A stretch of DNA of 64,000 bases from Halichondria panicea (taxonomy: Eukaryota; Porifera; Demospongiae; Suberitida; Halichondriidae). Below are positions 37,801-50,262 of this stretch, in pieces. A program made the translations under genes and the position numbers. The notes under the pieces are model-generated. The model was not told the origin of the DNA, searched no databases, and was given only the letters and a program-made list of their open reading frames with translations. The stretch is taken from assembly GCF_963675165.1 (NCBI RefSeq), contig NC_087379.1, forward strand, positions 8,028,339-8,092,338, in the 5' to 3' direction. Within the stretch, counting starts at the first letter, position 1. Each line of letters begins with the position of its first letter.

Positions 37801-39372
37801 TCAAGGCTCTGCCCTTTGCCTCTAGGCGAGAGTTGAGGGACAAGAGCCTCTCCTTCGAGTGGAGCAAAAGAAGTCCTGAAATTGATGGTGATGAACACAA
37901 GTTGGAATTCAAGGCTTCGTCACATGGTCACTTCAAGGGCTTTATCAGTTGTGAGATCTCCAAGAACCAGAAGCATTTCTTCACCGTGTACCACTGCCTC
38001 AAAGAGAGTGTTGGTGAGAATAATGTTAGAGCTTGTATGCAGATTATAATGTGTGTAATGTGTACATGTATAATACATTGTTACGTGTGTACTGTACATG
38101 TATAATCATCTATTTACAATTTCAATTGATACAGAGAACACCTCCAGCTCTGAAACTGATCAGCTGTTTGCAGATGTGAAGGAAGTGATCAAAGAGATAC
38201 GCTCTGACTGGTACAGCCTGGCTATAGAACTGGACATTGACTATGCAACTAGGAAGGTGAGACCTTAAGAATGTGTCCCTCCACCACCTTGAGTGTATTC
38301 TCCCAGTGTAGTCCTAATTATGTGTGTGCACTATTTAATTGACTGCTGCGGTTATTTAATGGTTGAATAGTGAGCATTTAAATAATACCTTTTTAGAATG
38401 AGGTGTCTATAGCAATGCTGACTCTGCATATTTGATGTGGTCTTGTATGAAGTACCAACCTATTTAACAGGTTACTATAGCAACGTAATGTTGAGGCTCT
38501 TACTAAGTATTTAATACTGTGTTTCACTGTGTGTACCGATACAGAGTCTTGAGAAGGACTATCGCTGGGTTGAGCCGTGCTTTGAGGCCATGCTGACACA
38601 CTGGGTGAAGCGCTCCTCTCCTCCCCCCTCCTGGTCTGCCCTTGTTAGAGCACTAGAGTCTCCCGCCATTGCTCGTGGAGACATTGCAACAACCATTAAG
38701 GTTGGCAACTATATTACAATTGAAAACTTTATTTTGTATAAATTGTTGCAGTACATGTTCTATCCTCTACGTTATAAACGCAAGTAGCTAATATTTGATT
38801 TCTCTTTACAGACAAAAGCTACCAGCGACATCTCTCCTGATATTTGTCATCTCACTCACGGTGTGCTGCCATAGCTTGTATTGTATAGTATTACTGTATC
38901 AACCGTAAAATAGCTAATGCTTGCTCTTCATATCTGTCGTTCTATATTCCATTCCATTCCGCATTCCTCCTTTTACAACATGCCTTTCCACTTCCTCCTA
39001 TTGTGTACTGCTATTAAATTTTGTTCACATTACATGTACTTAGGTCTCCAGTGTAACCATTTCCTCTCACCTGCAGGTAACGCTGGCTACAGTGTGCTGG
39101 TGAGCTTCAGTGAGAAGATAGTCCAGTCACTCTCTCATGAGCCCAAAGCCCTAGCTGTTAGTTTCCTGTCAGTCGGACTCATCACTGAGCGTGTGTTGCG
39201 AGAGACTAACGAGCTGAACGAGATCAAAGCTGACAAAGCCACTAGACTGTACACTGCCCTGCTGGGTGTAGTCAAACACCACCCCCACAAGTACCACGAG
39301 TTTGTCTCCACTCTCAGACTCAACCCACTACACACTGACTTGGTCACACTATTAGATAGCAAGTACAAGTAG
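22858..39372 (+). CDS. ANK/death/ROC-COR/Ig-like/death/CARD-like signalling protein
   Basis: Twenty-one exons in full phase agreement give 1883 residues. Exons: 22858-22947; eleven 99-nt ankyrin exons from 23161 to 31087; 31343-31432, 32129-32168, 32515-32847, 33908-37053, 37773-38013, 38135-38256, 38545-38700, 38812-38860, 39077-39372. Domains: ankyrin repeats 31-423; death domain about 435-545; ROC GTPase with P-loop GPSGLGKTT (about 581), DIGGQ (about 746) and GTFKD (about 845); a 260-residue Ser/Thr/Lys tract; COR-like region about 1245-1435; Ig-like segment about 1597-1676 (FEW ... YHC); second death domain about 1678-1770 ([10 protein letters not shown] ... MLTHWVK); C-terminal CARD-like helical domain. 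ROC-COR proteins with ankyrin and death domains are related to DAPK1 and other ROCO proteins. This order looks sponge-specific and NLR-like. Likely an intracellular sensor or scaffold; the ligand is unknown. Confidence 0.8.
22990..30340. repeat. 786-bp tandem duplication carrying ankyrin exons
   Basis: Exons begin at 23161, 23947, 24733, 25519, 26301, 27087, 27873, 28659, 29445 and 30231, a spacing of 782-786 bp. Each unit is one 99-nt ankyrin exon plus a roughly 687-bp intron. By eye the introns are almost identical across nine copies (single substitutions only), while the exons differ at several codons. Exons 27087-27185 and 28659-28757 are identical, suggesting a two-unit duplication. Confidence 0.95.
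33515..33812. repeat. Tandem repeat, about 99 bp x 3
   Basis: Three copies containing aaaagctagctattagtagc, ggcacctccaccgaggcatc and gctttcattatttatatcaa, immediately upstream of the large ROC exon of the ANK-ROC gene. Confidence 0.9.
34873..35650. repeat. 24-bp coding repeat (Ser/Lys/Asp/Thr octapeptide)
   Basis: Imperfect tandem copies of a 24-bp unit encoding SKSDSTTA, with shorter SKTT units between, inside the ROC exon. Later copies shift to SKSDGTTA or SKSYGTTA. The tract lies between the GTPase G4-like motif (GTFKD) and the G5-like region ([10 protein letters not shown]), so it forms a disordered loop in the GTPase fold. All units keep the frame. Confidence 0.9.
37395..37740. repeat. 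Dispersed repeat related to 33115-33360, plus small foldback
   Basis: 37395-37600 resembles 33115-33330 (shared tctataagcttctag, ttctcgagt and tagctattggtagctgcaag). Next to it, 37630-37731 has arms gtgctctatggatatt and complementary aatatccat ... agagcac. Both lie in the intron after the large ROC exon. Non-coding. Confidence 0.55.
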
Positions 39373-40468
39373 TTTGTCCACACGTATATACGCATAATTA
39401 TTTTTTGTGTACATTCTTTTTGTTTATCCTTGATTTAATTTTGTCTGAGTCTTGAATTTCTATACTGAATTACATTCTTAACACAAAATTATAAACTCTG
39501 CAGATATTGCATGCATGGATGCCTAAAATTGTAGCCTCGATTCCAGGCCGTTATCAAAAAAGTCCTGGGATCTAATGCTTTATATGACTGCATTAATTAA
39601 TTAATATCACTTAATTGGGATACTAAGCGTTGAAAATATTTCGTAGATCAGTCCATTTCAGCTCTTTCATATAGCTCTATTGACGCATTTTATGATATAC
39701 CTACCAGTAAGGCCACTCCAAGTGACACTCTGGTTTCTGGTCCTGAACACAGGGCCAGAAGTGGTAGTTTACAGCTTGTAAACTATGTTTGTACTTGCGA
39801 GTGTACATCATAGTTTACAATGTTGTTGAATTTTAGTTCATCTACAATAGTTTCCTTCATAGTTTACAAAGAAAGTTGATAGTGTACAACGTTGTATACT
39901 ACTGTAAATGAACTCTTTTGGCCCTATGGAAGTTTTTCTAATTGCATGCGGACGGGCGGCTTTTCTCATTATGTCATTATCAATTTCACCTTATGAATCT
40001 CATTATTTTGCAAATGAATATCATTATCACACTATATTTTGTACCACATGGACCATTCTGCGCATGCGTAGTAGAAATAATGAGATAGAAATCCAATAAT
40101 GAGATAGAATAAAATCTGATGCGGGCAGTGGACCAGAAACCAGAGTATCACTTGGAGTGGCCTAATTATGTATACCACCTGCAGCTTAATTGTACATTGT
40201 ATATACATGTATATACAGCTCAGAATAATGATGTAATCCACAGCCTGAGCCACCTCCTAGCGTTTATAACAAAGCAATTGATTTCACCCCCTAGCTAGCG
40301 TTTATAACACAACGAAACAGTAATTGAAATAAGATACAGCACGAAGTATCTTGACACGACACACACACACACATATATACATGACAGATAGAATGAATTT
40401 ATAATAGTCTGGTAGTAGCAGTAACTATTTAGTTTGTTCAGTAGGTTGTGAGGTGTAGCCATTAGATA
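39373..40468. other. Convergent intergenic region
   Basis: Lies between the ends of the ANK-ROC gene (plus) and the coiled-coil gene (minus). It holds both 3' UTRs, a partial tagcctcgattccaggcc hairpin at about 39534 and the foldback element at 39710-40163. No gene seen. Confidence 0.6.
39710..40163. mobile_element. Foldback element, family D
   Basis: Terminal inverted repeats of about 34 bp: left aggccactccaagtgacact followed by ctggtttctggtcc; right ggaccagaaaccagag followed by tatcacttggagtggcct. Flanked by TA on both sides. The interior is non-coding and has its own tagtttacaa repeats. Confidence 0.8.
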
Positions 40469-43260
40469 TCAGAAGAAGGAGAATGATGACTCACCACTGG
40501 CTGTCTCATCTCCCCCGAATAAGAAACAGAAATCTGTGTCTGCGTGTGTGTGAGGAGGTAGATGGAGTCATCGAAAACAGGCTTTAATTTATAATTTTTA
40601 TAGCCCACACTTTTTGAAAACAGAAGATTTGGGCCCGAAAGTAATCGCTGACCTAAGCACATCATATTGTAGCACTATACCAACAGCTACTAAATGCATA
40701 TTTTAGATTTGAAATTGAACGTTCCCAACACAAGTTATGGGCTAGCATGACAAAGAGCAACACAAATTGCTACTACTATACACAGCACACACCGTAAAAA
40801 GTGCATTTCTATTATACAGCATACTAAAAGTAGCCCCATGCATGCAAATGAGTTTACCTGTGGCTCCAGTGGTTGTCTTGCTGACGTCAGGTGCCTCATC
40901 TTGTGAGAACAAGTTGAATCCTCCTCCATCATCATGAGCAGACTCTGAGCCTAACCCAGCAAACATGTCCCCAGTAGCACTCGTATCTATGCAATGAGTG
41001 CATTGTCAATATAAATACATGGATAGTGAAGTACCTGGCTGATTCCCTAGTTCGGATAGAGAGCCTTCCATTCCATAAAACAACCCATTGTCATCTTCTC
41101 CAGTAAACTGCAAGTGTGTGAGTGGGTGTGCATGAAGGCTACATTACTGCAATCATTGTATGCAACTATATCAAAGAAATGGGAGAGATCTAGAGTGAGA
41201 AAGAAAAGAGGCCTGAGGCAGTGGGGAATAATGGGAAAATGAAAGAGTGGGGGACATAATTATACAGGGAAAGAAAAAGGACAAAACACAAATGAAATGC
41301 ACGCGGTGAGCATCATACTGACATACCTCAAGTTGTTGCTGATCATTCACAGAGCTCTCCTGATAGTGTACAGTCTGCCCAAAGTCACCAGCATAGTCTG
41401 TGCACTCCTGACCACTGTCACTGGTGAACAGAGTAGCAAATGATGTACTCTCCTGAGAAGCATTGCTTAACTCAAAACCACCCGACTCCTGCTGCAATGT
41501 TTGATTATCCATTTCAGCCACAGAATCTTGAATTTCAATGCCTACATTATTTGTTGCTTTTGATAGGGACGATGGTTGCATGGGAGCTTGGTTATGACCA
41601 GCTTGTGGTACAGTGGTAGTTGGTGTCTGCACTGTTGATGAGGACTGGCTTGTCGCTAAGGTTGATACAGTAGGCCTAATATTCGGTGTACTAAGAGTCA
41701 CTTGAGGTGTTGACCTGGCAGTGGGTGGAGTGAACGATAGCAACCTTGGCCTCTGTTGTACTGGTGTGTGCAATAGAGGTATGCACGGTCTAGGAGGTGT
41801 GCTAATGGCCAGGGTGGGGATCTGGAAGTTTGAGCGAGGTCGATTAGTAGGTACTTTGAACACTGGTGATTGAAATGCTCCGGGGGATTGTGATATGGAG
41901 GCCCTGATAGCGGGTACACGTGAGGGCATGGTTAGTTTAGGGATCTCAAGTTGGTAGCGTGCACGTGATGGAGTGCTTTGTTTCGGTGGTACTGTCAATG
42001 GTAGGATTGTTGGTGGTAGTATTCCAGGAGTACGTGGGCGTTGGGGTGTGTGGGTTGATTGAGTAACCATAGCTACAGATGTAGATTCCTCAGTGTCCAT
42101 ACGATTATCCTGTACGTAAATAATAATTATAGCAAAGCTAATATTAGAAGTTTTATTACCTGTACTTTATTTTGACTGTCTCGTTTCTCTTTTTCTTGTT
42201 GTTTTTTCATCTCTTCAGCTTTGATCTTCTCACGAAGGACCTCAATATCTTTCTCTAGTAGAGTAGCTTGCTGAGGGTTGTCTGTTGTCATTTCCTGCCT
42301 CACTTTAGTTGTCTCCACATGAAGCTCAGCCCTGTCAAAGATAGTAACACAATAATGTCCATAGCGAGGACAACCTACATTTTGAGAACAAATGCGACCA
42401 GGGAAATTCTCTCTCCTATGGAAACAAGATACAGTACTATCAATAAATAGTACATACATAGAATTATATACAAGTACCTTTTTGCTTTAGAGCAAAGATG
42501 GCTTCTTTTATTTGGTTGATGTTCGTTTCCAGAGTTGAATCTACAGAGAGGCAAGTGATAAGTAGTAATAAACGGATTGTCAATACTCTCACTCTCTTGG
42601 CGAAGATTGTTCAGCTGTGTCTCAGTTGCCTGGATGCCCTGAGCTTTCTCTGTGCTGTTGTACTGAACTCTGTATCTCTCCCAGACACTCTCATACTTGG
42701 ACAAGGATTCATTTTGCTCCCATCTGAAAAACGCAGTCTCATAATTATTAATTAATGCAACTTGTGTGTACTTCTCTGACTCCACTTCTTTCTGTGTTGT
42801 GAGTAGTTTCCCCTTCAGTGCATCCTCATGATCAGCAAGGACAATAGCAGTGCGTTTCAAACTTTGGTGGATTAATTTTAATGTTGATACAGCAATGGAA
42901 GTCACTACCTTTCACAGTTGTCTCTGTTGATGAGGAATTGCTTGTGGAGTTGTTTTGCATGCTCGTCCAAATCACTGATTGTTTTCTGAAACTGGAGTAT
43001 CTGCTTCTGCTTTTCTTTGAGTTGAAACTGGCAGGCTAAATAAAACTCAGAATAATTATTTTATACGACAATTTACAATCAGTTTACATTGTGCTCTTTC
43101 TTGCTCGGCTTTGATAGCCTTCAATTGATGGTCGTTCTCGAATTCTGCAAAACAAAGGAACGATTAATTTTAACACAATGAGCATAATGCATGTAACAGA
43201 ACCTGTATTCTTCAGTATTTGGTCGAAGCCAGAGCCAGCTTCCTGTGCAGAGGTAGCCAT
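40469..43260 (-). CDS. Coiled-coil protein, possibly SIX6OS1-like synaptonemal protein
   Basis: Twelve minus-strand exons, phase-consistent, giving 596 residues: 43260-43203, 43144-43088, 43035-42909, 42861-42772, 42723-42587, 42540-42478, 42415-42379, 42331-42160, 42109-41327, 41107-41035, 40986-40858, 40533-40469. The first 247 residues are predicted coiled coil (FQLKEKQKQILQFQKTIS, HEDALKGKLLTTQKEVESEK, KYESVWERYRVQYNS). Residues about 248-508 are disordered and Pro/Thr/Ser-rich. The tail is acidic with Phe motifs (GLFYGMEG, FNLFSQDE, FLFGGDE, SFSFF-stop). The HED...YESV...YNS spacing recalls vertebrate SIX6OS1 (C14orf39), a synaptonemal-complex central-element protein; this is from memory and unverified. 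Other coiled-coil families remain possible. Shares an upstream region with Dishevelled. Confidence 0.6.
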
Positions 43261-43814
43261 TATTGTATTACTATGACAGCATCCTCTTCCCCTCCTTTGT
43301 CGCCTTCTTTGAGCTATGACAACGTCCTCTTCCGCTCCTTTGTTGCCTTCTTTGAGCTATGACAACGTCCTCTTCCGCTTCTTTGTTGCCTTCTTTGAGC
43401 TTTTAATTAACCCTCATGCACAAACCGCATGCATTTATAATTACTAATTCCAACGATTCTTATAATACTAGCCAGAGAGTTGTGTAGGTCTAAAGAGAGA
43501 GTACTGAACAGCGTTGCTACTACAACACGGAGACGGTGAAGCGGCCCGAATAAAGCCAATCGCTCTACAGAAGAAACCAGTGGCAGTGAACACAGCAGAC
43601 AAGGACAAAGAGAATTATTATTGATTTTGATAGGAGGTGATTTGTCACATACGTTAATAACTAAATGCTCTCACTGGTTCACCTAGTACCTATATAAGCA
43701 CACGCTTGATGTGTTGTGAATGACTTGCGTTACCATTCTAGTGATCCTGAAAGTGAATTTATTAATATAGCAAAACTTTCTCTCTAGCTGCTCGATCAAA
43801 ACGCCAGCCATATT
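43261..43814. promoter_or_regulatory. Bidirectional promoter region, coiled-coil gene and Dishevelled
   Basis: 554 bp between two divergent starts. At 43272-43402 there are three copies of a 43-bp unit (tatgacaacgtcctcttccg ... ttgccttctttgagc). Each contains CTTCCG/TTCC-type ETS-like motifs, so it could be regulatory or simply 5' UTR repeat. Promoter activity is inferred from gene arrangement. Confidence 0.45.
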
Positions 43815-46800
43815 ATGGAGGAAACGAAAGTCATATACTACATTGATGACGAGGAAACCCCGTACCTGATGAAGATAGGTAAGCCACCAGAGCTGGTTAC
43901 CCTTGGAGACTTCAAGGGACAGCTCAATCGCACATACATCAAGTTCTTTTTCAAGTCAGAAGACGATGATTTTGGGTGAGTTTAAAAATGGGACGTTATA
44001 TTTTATTTGATGCTCTTGGAGAATAATTATGATAGGCACAAGGTCCATTGATTACTAGCTTGAGTCAATTAAGTTCCTTGTAGGGAATTGCAATTCAAAT
44101 ACACACTGTTGATAAACTATATTTGTGTGTGCTTGTGTGTCAGTTTTCATCCTAATCTAATAATGGCCCCATTCCATTTCACACCTCAAGGTCTTAATGG
44201 ATCCATTTCGCACTATTCACACACACACACTAGCTCTCCTTATGTTGTCTGTGTGTAGCCAGGCCCCCATTAGGATATGTTTGACTCAATCAGGTTTACT
44301 TGTACCGCACTGCATAGCTTGGCAGTGATGTGTGTTTCTTGGAAATTTCTCGTACAAAAAGCAAATTTTTGGGCACTTGCTTTCTTATTAAAACACCTGC
44401 TGCTGTGTTGGTCAATGTGTGGCAGGAAGGTAATATAATCATTGGTACTTAATGACATCCTTAGTGGATAGCCTAAACTATATGTTGTGGTGTTGAGGTC
44501 ACTTTGATGTTTCCTTTGATCTCTGACCCACATCCAGGGGTAGTTGTGATCTAAGAGAGGCTCTGTCTTTATTCATAGTTTGTACAGCTGATTAGTTGCC
44601 AAGTAACTACTATTAACTCTTTAGCCTATTAACTCTTTTAGCCTTGGCCTGTATATAGAAACTGTGAACTGTATGTCTACCTTTGATGACTCTGGCCATC
44701 ATTGTCATTATAGAATGTATATAGTAGTATATAGCGGGTAGATGAGGTAGACACATTCCCATAGCTAGCACTGTTGATTGGGATTAATGTCAGGAATTTC
44801 CAATAATGAGTTCACTCTTCTTTTGGCGGCTGTTGTTTCATGTGTTAGTGTTGTTGTTCCAGTGTATCTGTATCTGTAGTCCTGTCTCTTTGAAGTTGAT
44901 TATCTGTGATCTTGGAACAGTGTTTGTTTTATCGCACTCAGCTGAAGTCTGTAGGAGAAAGGATAATTGTTTTGTGTATCAGATGTCAGTCCAAAATATG
45001 CAATATATATATATTATACAGTAGTCTATCCTTTGTACTGACAATTGGCATGTACTCTATAGCTAGTGTGTATAGCTAGCATGTAGCATATCTCTGAGAT
45101 GGCTTATGTGTCATCTGTACGTGGGTGTGTGTGTGTGTGTTTGAAGAGGACCAGTTTCCCTGGAGCACCTAGGCAAGGGTTGCTAGTGGATACTGTCTAG
45201 CTGGCTGTGAAATGGCTTAGTTTGGTAATAAGTCTACTGAATTGAAAGGTGGATCTGGATATTACTATATACAGCTGTGTATCTCTTAGACTGACTGTGT
45301 GTGTCTTTAACTTCAGCTGGTGCTGTTCATTCATCTTTTGTTGGGGTATTTGGCAGGTGCTCCAGCACTTGTAGGGCTCCCAATGCTTTGGTCCTATTGA
45401 GCATAATAGCCTCAGAGGGTAGTCTGCTACACTGGCTGTGTGTGCCCCCATGGTTTCAGGTCAGCATACCCAGGGAAAATGGAATTAATTAAATTACTAA
45501 TGACACAAATTCAGTTAGCTAATTATAGACTAATGCAAAACTCCTCTGTCTGTTGTGTGTGGAGCATATTATTTCAAGGGATTCCACAGGTAACAAGATA
45601 GTTTTTATATATGCGGGGAGAGATGCCCATACATTTTTTGTTATTTTTCACATCATGGTTATATTCACTGTGGCTTCATTATGTATGCAGTGTTGTTAAG
45701 GAAGAACTGGCTGAAGATGATGCTCTACTGCCCCAGGTCAATGGTCGCGTTGTGTGCTGGGTAAGTACCTCACTATATTACGGTGTGTGTGTTATGTCTA
45801 TGTGTTATGTGGTGCTCAAGTTCAAAGCATATTTTGTGAAGGTTTTAGTGATCACCATGGCCACTGTTCTGTGGTTAATTGCTGACTATATAGATAGTCC
45901 AGACCTTGTTCTGTGTGTGTGTGTATTCCAATTAGCTCTAGTAGAATGCGTTTCTCACACTTATGGCTGGTGTTGCTAATATCACCACCTTAACACTCCA
46001 GCCAGGTGGTGTTGCCAGTAGTTGCCTACCACACTCTTCTCCCCCCCCCCCCAGTAGTTGCCTACCACACTCCTCTCCCCCAGTAGTTGCCTACCACACT
46101 CCTCCCCCCCAGTAGTTGCCTACCACACTTCTCTCCCCCAGTAGTTGCCTACCACACCCCCTCTCCCCCTCCAGGTGGTCACAGAGTCCAATGTGTCAGG
46201 ATCTGAGGCAGGTGGCTCCAAGGGAGACTCTGAATCTGTGTAAGTATTCTACCTCCTAGTATTTGGCAATATTGATATAGAGGGTGTTGCATTGCAAGGC
46301 AGGTTAGATAATTTGTTTCTTGATGTGTGTATTAGTTCTGGTTAGGTTTGGCATGTGTGTAGTGTTCAAACAAGCCAGCAACGATAACTGTACAAGCTGA
46401 TGGGATCAAATAAAGGCGCTGGCCACCACCTACATAGATACATTGCTGTATACATCTCCTGTTTAGTAGTCAGCTTGTACAGTGGTTATGATTGATGTGG
46501 TCTGGTGGTTGTGGTTTTGGTGTTGTAATCACATGATGTGTCTTTGATCTCACAGGAGAGGGGGTAAAGAAGCTGACGGAATGTCGATTATCTCAGGGAG
46601 TAAGTACATCTTGGCAAATTATATATAAGCTATGCCTAATTACAATAGTCACGATGTGCATTGCCAAAATCAAAAAATTCCTAGAATTTGTAATTTAAAT
46701 AGTTTATTCCTTAACTTCCGCTATTCCTTGGTGACATGTACATGATTGTATGCCCACAAGCTACAATATTATATCCCCAACATTGCCATGTAATTACACA

Positions 46801-48993
46801 CGTATATTTTCCGCCCACTCCACACAGCCTCTAAGGCCTCGCGTCGTCACCATCACAAGCATCGTCACAGCTCCTCGGGTCGACAGCACCGCTCACACAG
46901 ACATCGCGTGGGCGGGGGAAGCACAGTGAGCGGCACTGATCTAGAGTCTGCCACGGACTTCACCACGGAAACAGAGACCTCTTGCTGCGATACTGAAGAC
47001 GCTACAAGGTAAGCTTATAATGTATGAATCTGCACACACGATATTTATCCCATCATAATAATTATTATCGCTAGCTTACAGTGATACCTTCAAGTATGGT
47101 ACAATTGTGTATTTTAAGTTTCAAAGGGGGCCTCTCACACACACACACAACGCCCCCTCTCACACTCACACACACACACACACACGCCCCCTCACACACA
47201 CATACACTTTAGCCGTGTCAGCTCCAGCACTCTCACATCACTTAGACCACGCAAGAAGATTCTCACCAAACACCGACCCAAACTACCTCGAGTAAGTCTG
47301 TCCCTTTATCATCAATATGGCGTGTGTGCGTGTGTGTATGTGCACTGTGTGCATGTGCATGTGCGTGGGTGGGTGGGCGTGTGTGTGTGTCTGTACTAAG
47401 CTAGATTCAAGTGTACAGTGTGAATGAGATAACAATGCTCCAAACATACCGATTTCCATTTAGCGATTCATGCTTTGGTGAGAAAATCCCACATTGTATA
47501 AGGTCTCAGCTTTTAGCTCCTATTAGCGTGAACTATTGACTGGGCACTCAGACCATTTTATGACCCATTGTCTTGCAAGGTATACAAATCCCCCTTCACT
47601 ACAAGGGTATTAGCAGTCATCAAAGCTGAACAAGTGTTAGAACACATACAGCCCTCTTGTTCACACAGAGGTAGTCTCTGTACTTGATTGCTTTGACTCG
47701 TGGCATACTAGGGCAAGATGAACGAATTAAAGGATTTGATTGCCAAGTATTTTGTTTGGAAACAGTTACTTTTGATGTATTTAACTTGTGATGGGCTTGT
47801 GGTCTCAGCATATGTTGTGGTAGTGTGTGTGGTGTGGGATAAGGCTGCCCCAGACCACAACACAATTCCTCAAGAAGCTGTGCAGTTTATACTTAATATA
47901 TGTTACTTGATATTCTGACCTTTGTCTGTATACCATATAGCGGGTATATTTCGAGGGTATAAATGTTTGTGGTTTTCGCGGATTAGGCATGTACCGCGAA
48001 TTTAATATCACATGCATGCATGCTGCAAAAAGGCGCTATTCCACGAAAATTAAATCTGCGAAAACCTTTCTAAAGGCATTTCCGCGAAGATTTGTACCCT
48101 CGAAATATACCCGCTATACAGTACCTTATGCACTACACTGTTGTGTGTGTGGGGGTGGGTGTGTGTGTGGGTGTGTACTGACTCCCCTCTCCTCACAGAG
48201 CATCTCCACCAGCACCATAACAACCACCACAATGACAGATCTCTCCACCACACAGATTGTTAAAGTCACACTCAATATGGGTAAGTAGTTATACTCTAAT
48301 TATACAGAGTACGTTATTCGTGGCGATGGATGGATTCTCTCTTAATTCTTAAAACAGTAGTTTACCTTTTACACACTATTATAATTTGTACAAATTGGAG
48401 CAGATTATAATTATGATTTCTGTATAGAGTGATTAGACTGGTTAGTGTAGTACTCAGTGAATCACCATCATCACATGCGAACAGTTCAAGGTTTGTTTCT
48501 TCTCCTGCAGACACTGTTAATTTCCTTGGTATCAGTATAGTGGGACAGACCAATGAAGAAGGAGCAGGAGGCATCTATGTGGGCTCAGTCATGAAGGGGT
48601 GAGTATCGCTATGTGTGCATCTATTGTAACTAGAGCTCTTTGTTACATTGCAACAGAACTTTTATTCAACATAATTATTCTAACGGCCCTAACTTTAGTA
48701 CCGTTGATCCGATATCAAAAATTTTATGATTTTCTGAAAGCTTAGGAAAAGACCTTTCAAATGGTGTGTTTCAATCCAAAATTTTGTCAGGGCCATAATT
48801 TGTCATTTTTCGGCCTTGGACCATGGGCTATTATTATTCATGGTATAGCCAAATTGGCAAATACTTTTATCTCTCAAATATGAAATTTGATGACAACTTT
48901 TGAAAGGTCTTTTTCTAAGCTTTCAGAAAATCATAAAATTGTTGAAATTGGATCCACGGAATTCAAGTTATGGCAGCTGAAAGAGTTCCCAAA

Positions 48994-49050
<57 letters not shown>

Positions 49051-50207
49051 GGAGCAGTGGCAGCTGACGGGAGGATAGAGCCTGGGGACATGTTGTTGGA
49101 GGTTAACGACATCTCCTTTGAGAACATGAGCAATGACGATGCTGTGAGGACACTCAGGGAGATTGTACAACACCCTGGGTAAGTCATCCATACCATACAG
49201 TAACAGTAGTGAGGGTCAAGTACTGGCAGCTTCTTTCTTCCTTGATCTCTCCCACTCTCTCTTCTTTCTTCCCTGGTGGCACTGCACATGTAGTGCAGCT
49301 AGCTAATGCTTCTCTTGTATGTAATTACATTACTCAAATTTATGGTGCTATTCTGATGTACAGTGTAATGGTGGGCATAATATTGCATGGTTGTGTACAA
49401 GTACATCACTCTGACTCTAGTAATATAATTAAAGGAAGGATACATGTATTAGGCATATTGGAAGGTTATTGTTTCATGGCCCCCCTCCCACTGTTGTGTG
49501 GCATGCTGACTGCCTTGACCCCTCCTCCCTCCTACAGGCCCATCACACTGACAGTGGCCAAGTGCTGGGAGCCAGAGCCAATAGTGCCCAACTTTGAGCC
49601 AAGATGTGAGTACACAAAACATCTGCTTCATATCATCATTAAGACTTCAAACATAACGAAATGTTTCGTCTAATTGTTGTTAGATGTGTGTGTCCATGGT
49701 ACCTGTTATATCCACTGTTTATACAAATAATAACTATTATTATTATGACCAGTTGTTTTCTATACTCCAATCTTGTTATTTCTACTTGTGCAGTGGAGCC
49801 AATTCGTCCTATTGACCCGTCAGCCTGGGTCATGCAGACCAATCAGCATCAAGCTGACTACCAAGCCTATCGTCGCCAGTTTGCCGGGAGCCCCACTCTG
49901 AGTACTATGACCTCAAACTCCTCCCCAAGCCTCACCTCATCCATTCCTGAATCTGAACGTGAGTACATCACTCCCAGTATTAATCAGGTTTCAAATAATG
50001 CGACGTTCTTTTGATTGCTTTTTCGCATAATTCGCAATTAAAAGACATGCAAGAGTGAGCATGCGCGTGTATTTTCCCATGTGTTGTATGCATCGCAATA
50101 GTTAGAAATGTGATCAATATGCTTGTACCAGTGTCATTCACAATCAATTAACCTCGTATTCGAAACCTGATATAAGATACGAATAGCAAGCATTTTGTGA
50201 TAATATA

Positions 50208-50262
<55 letters not shown>

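Noticed and set aside
48931-49289. Minus-strand ORFs rich in valine/cysteine near 49000
   Set aside because: Produced by the (CA)n tract and opposite to the Dishevelled PDZ exon.
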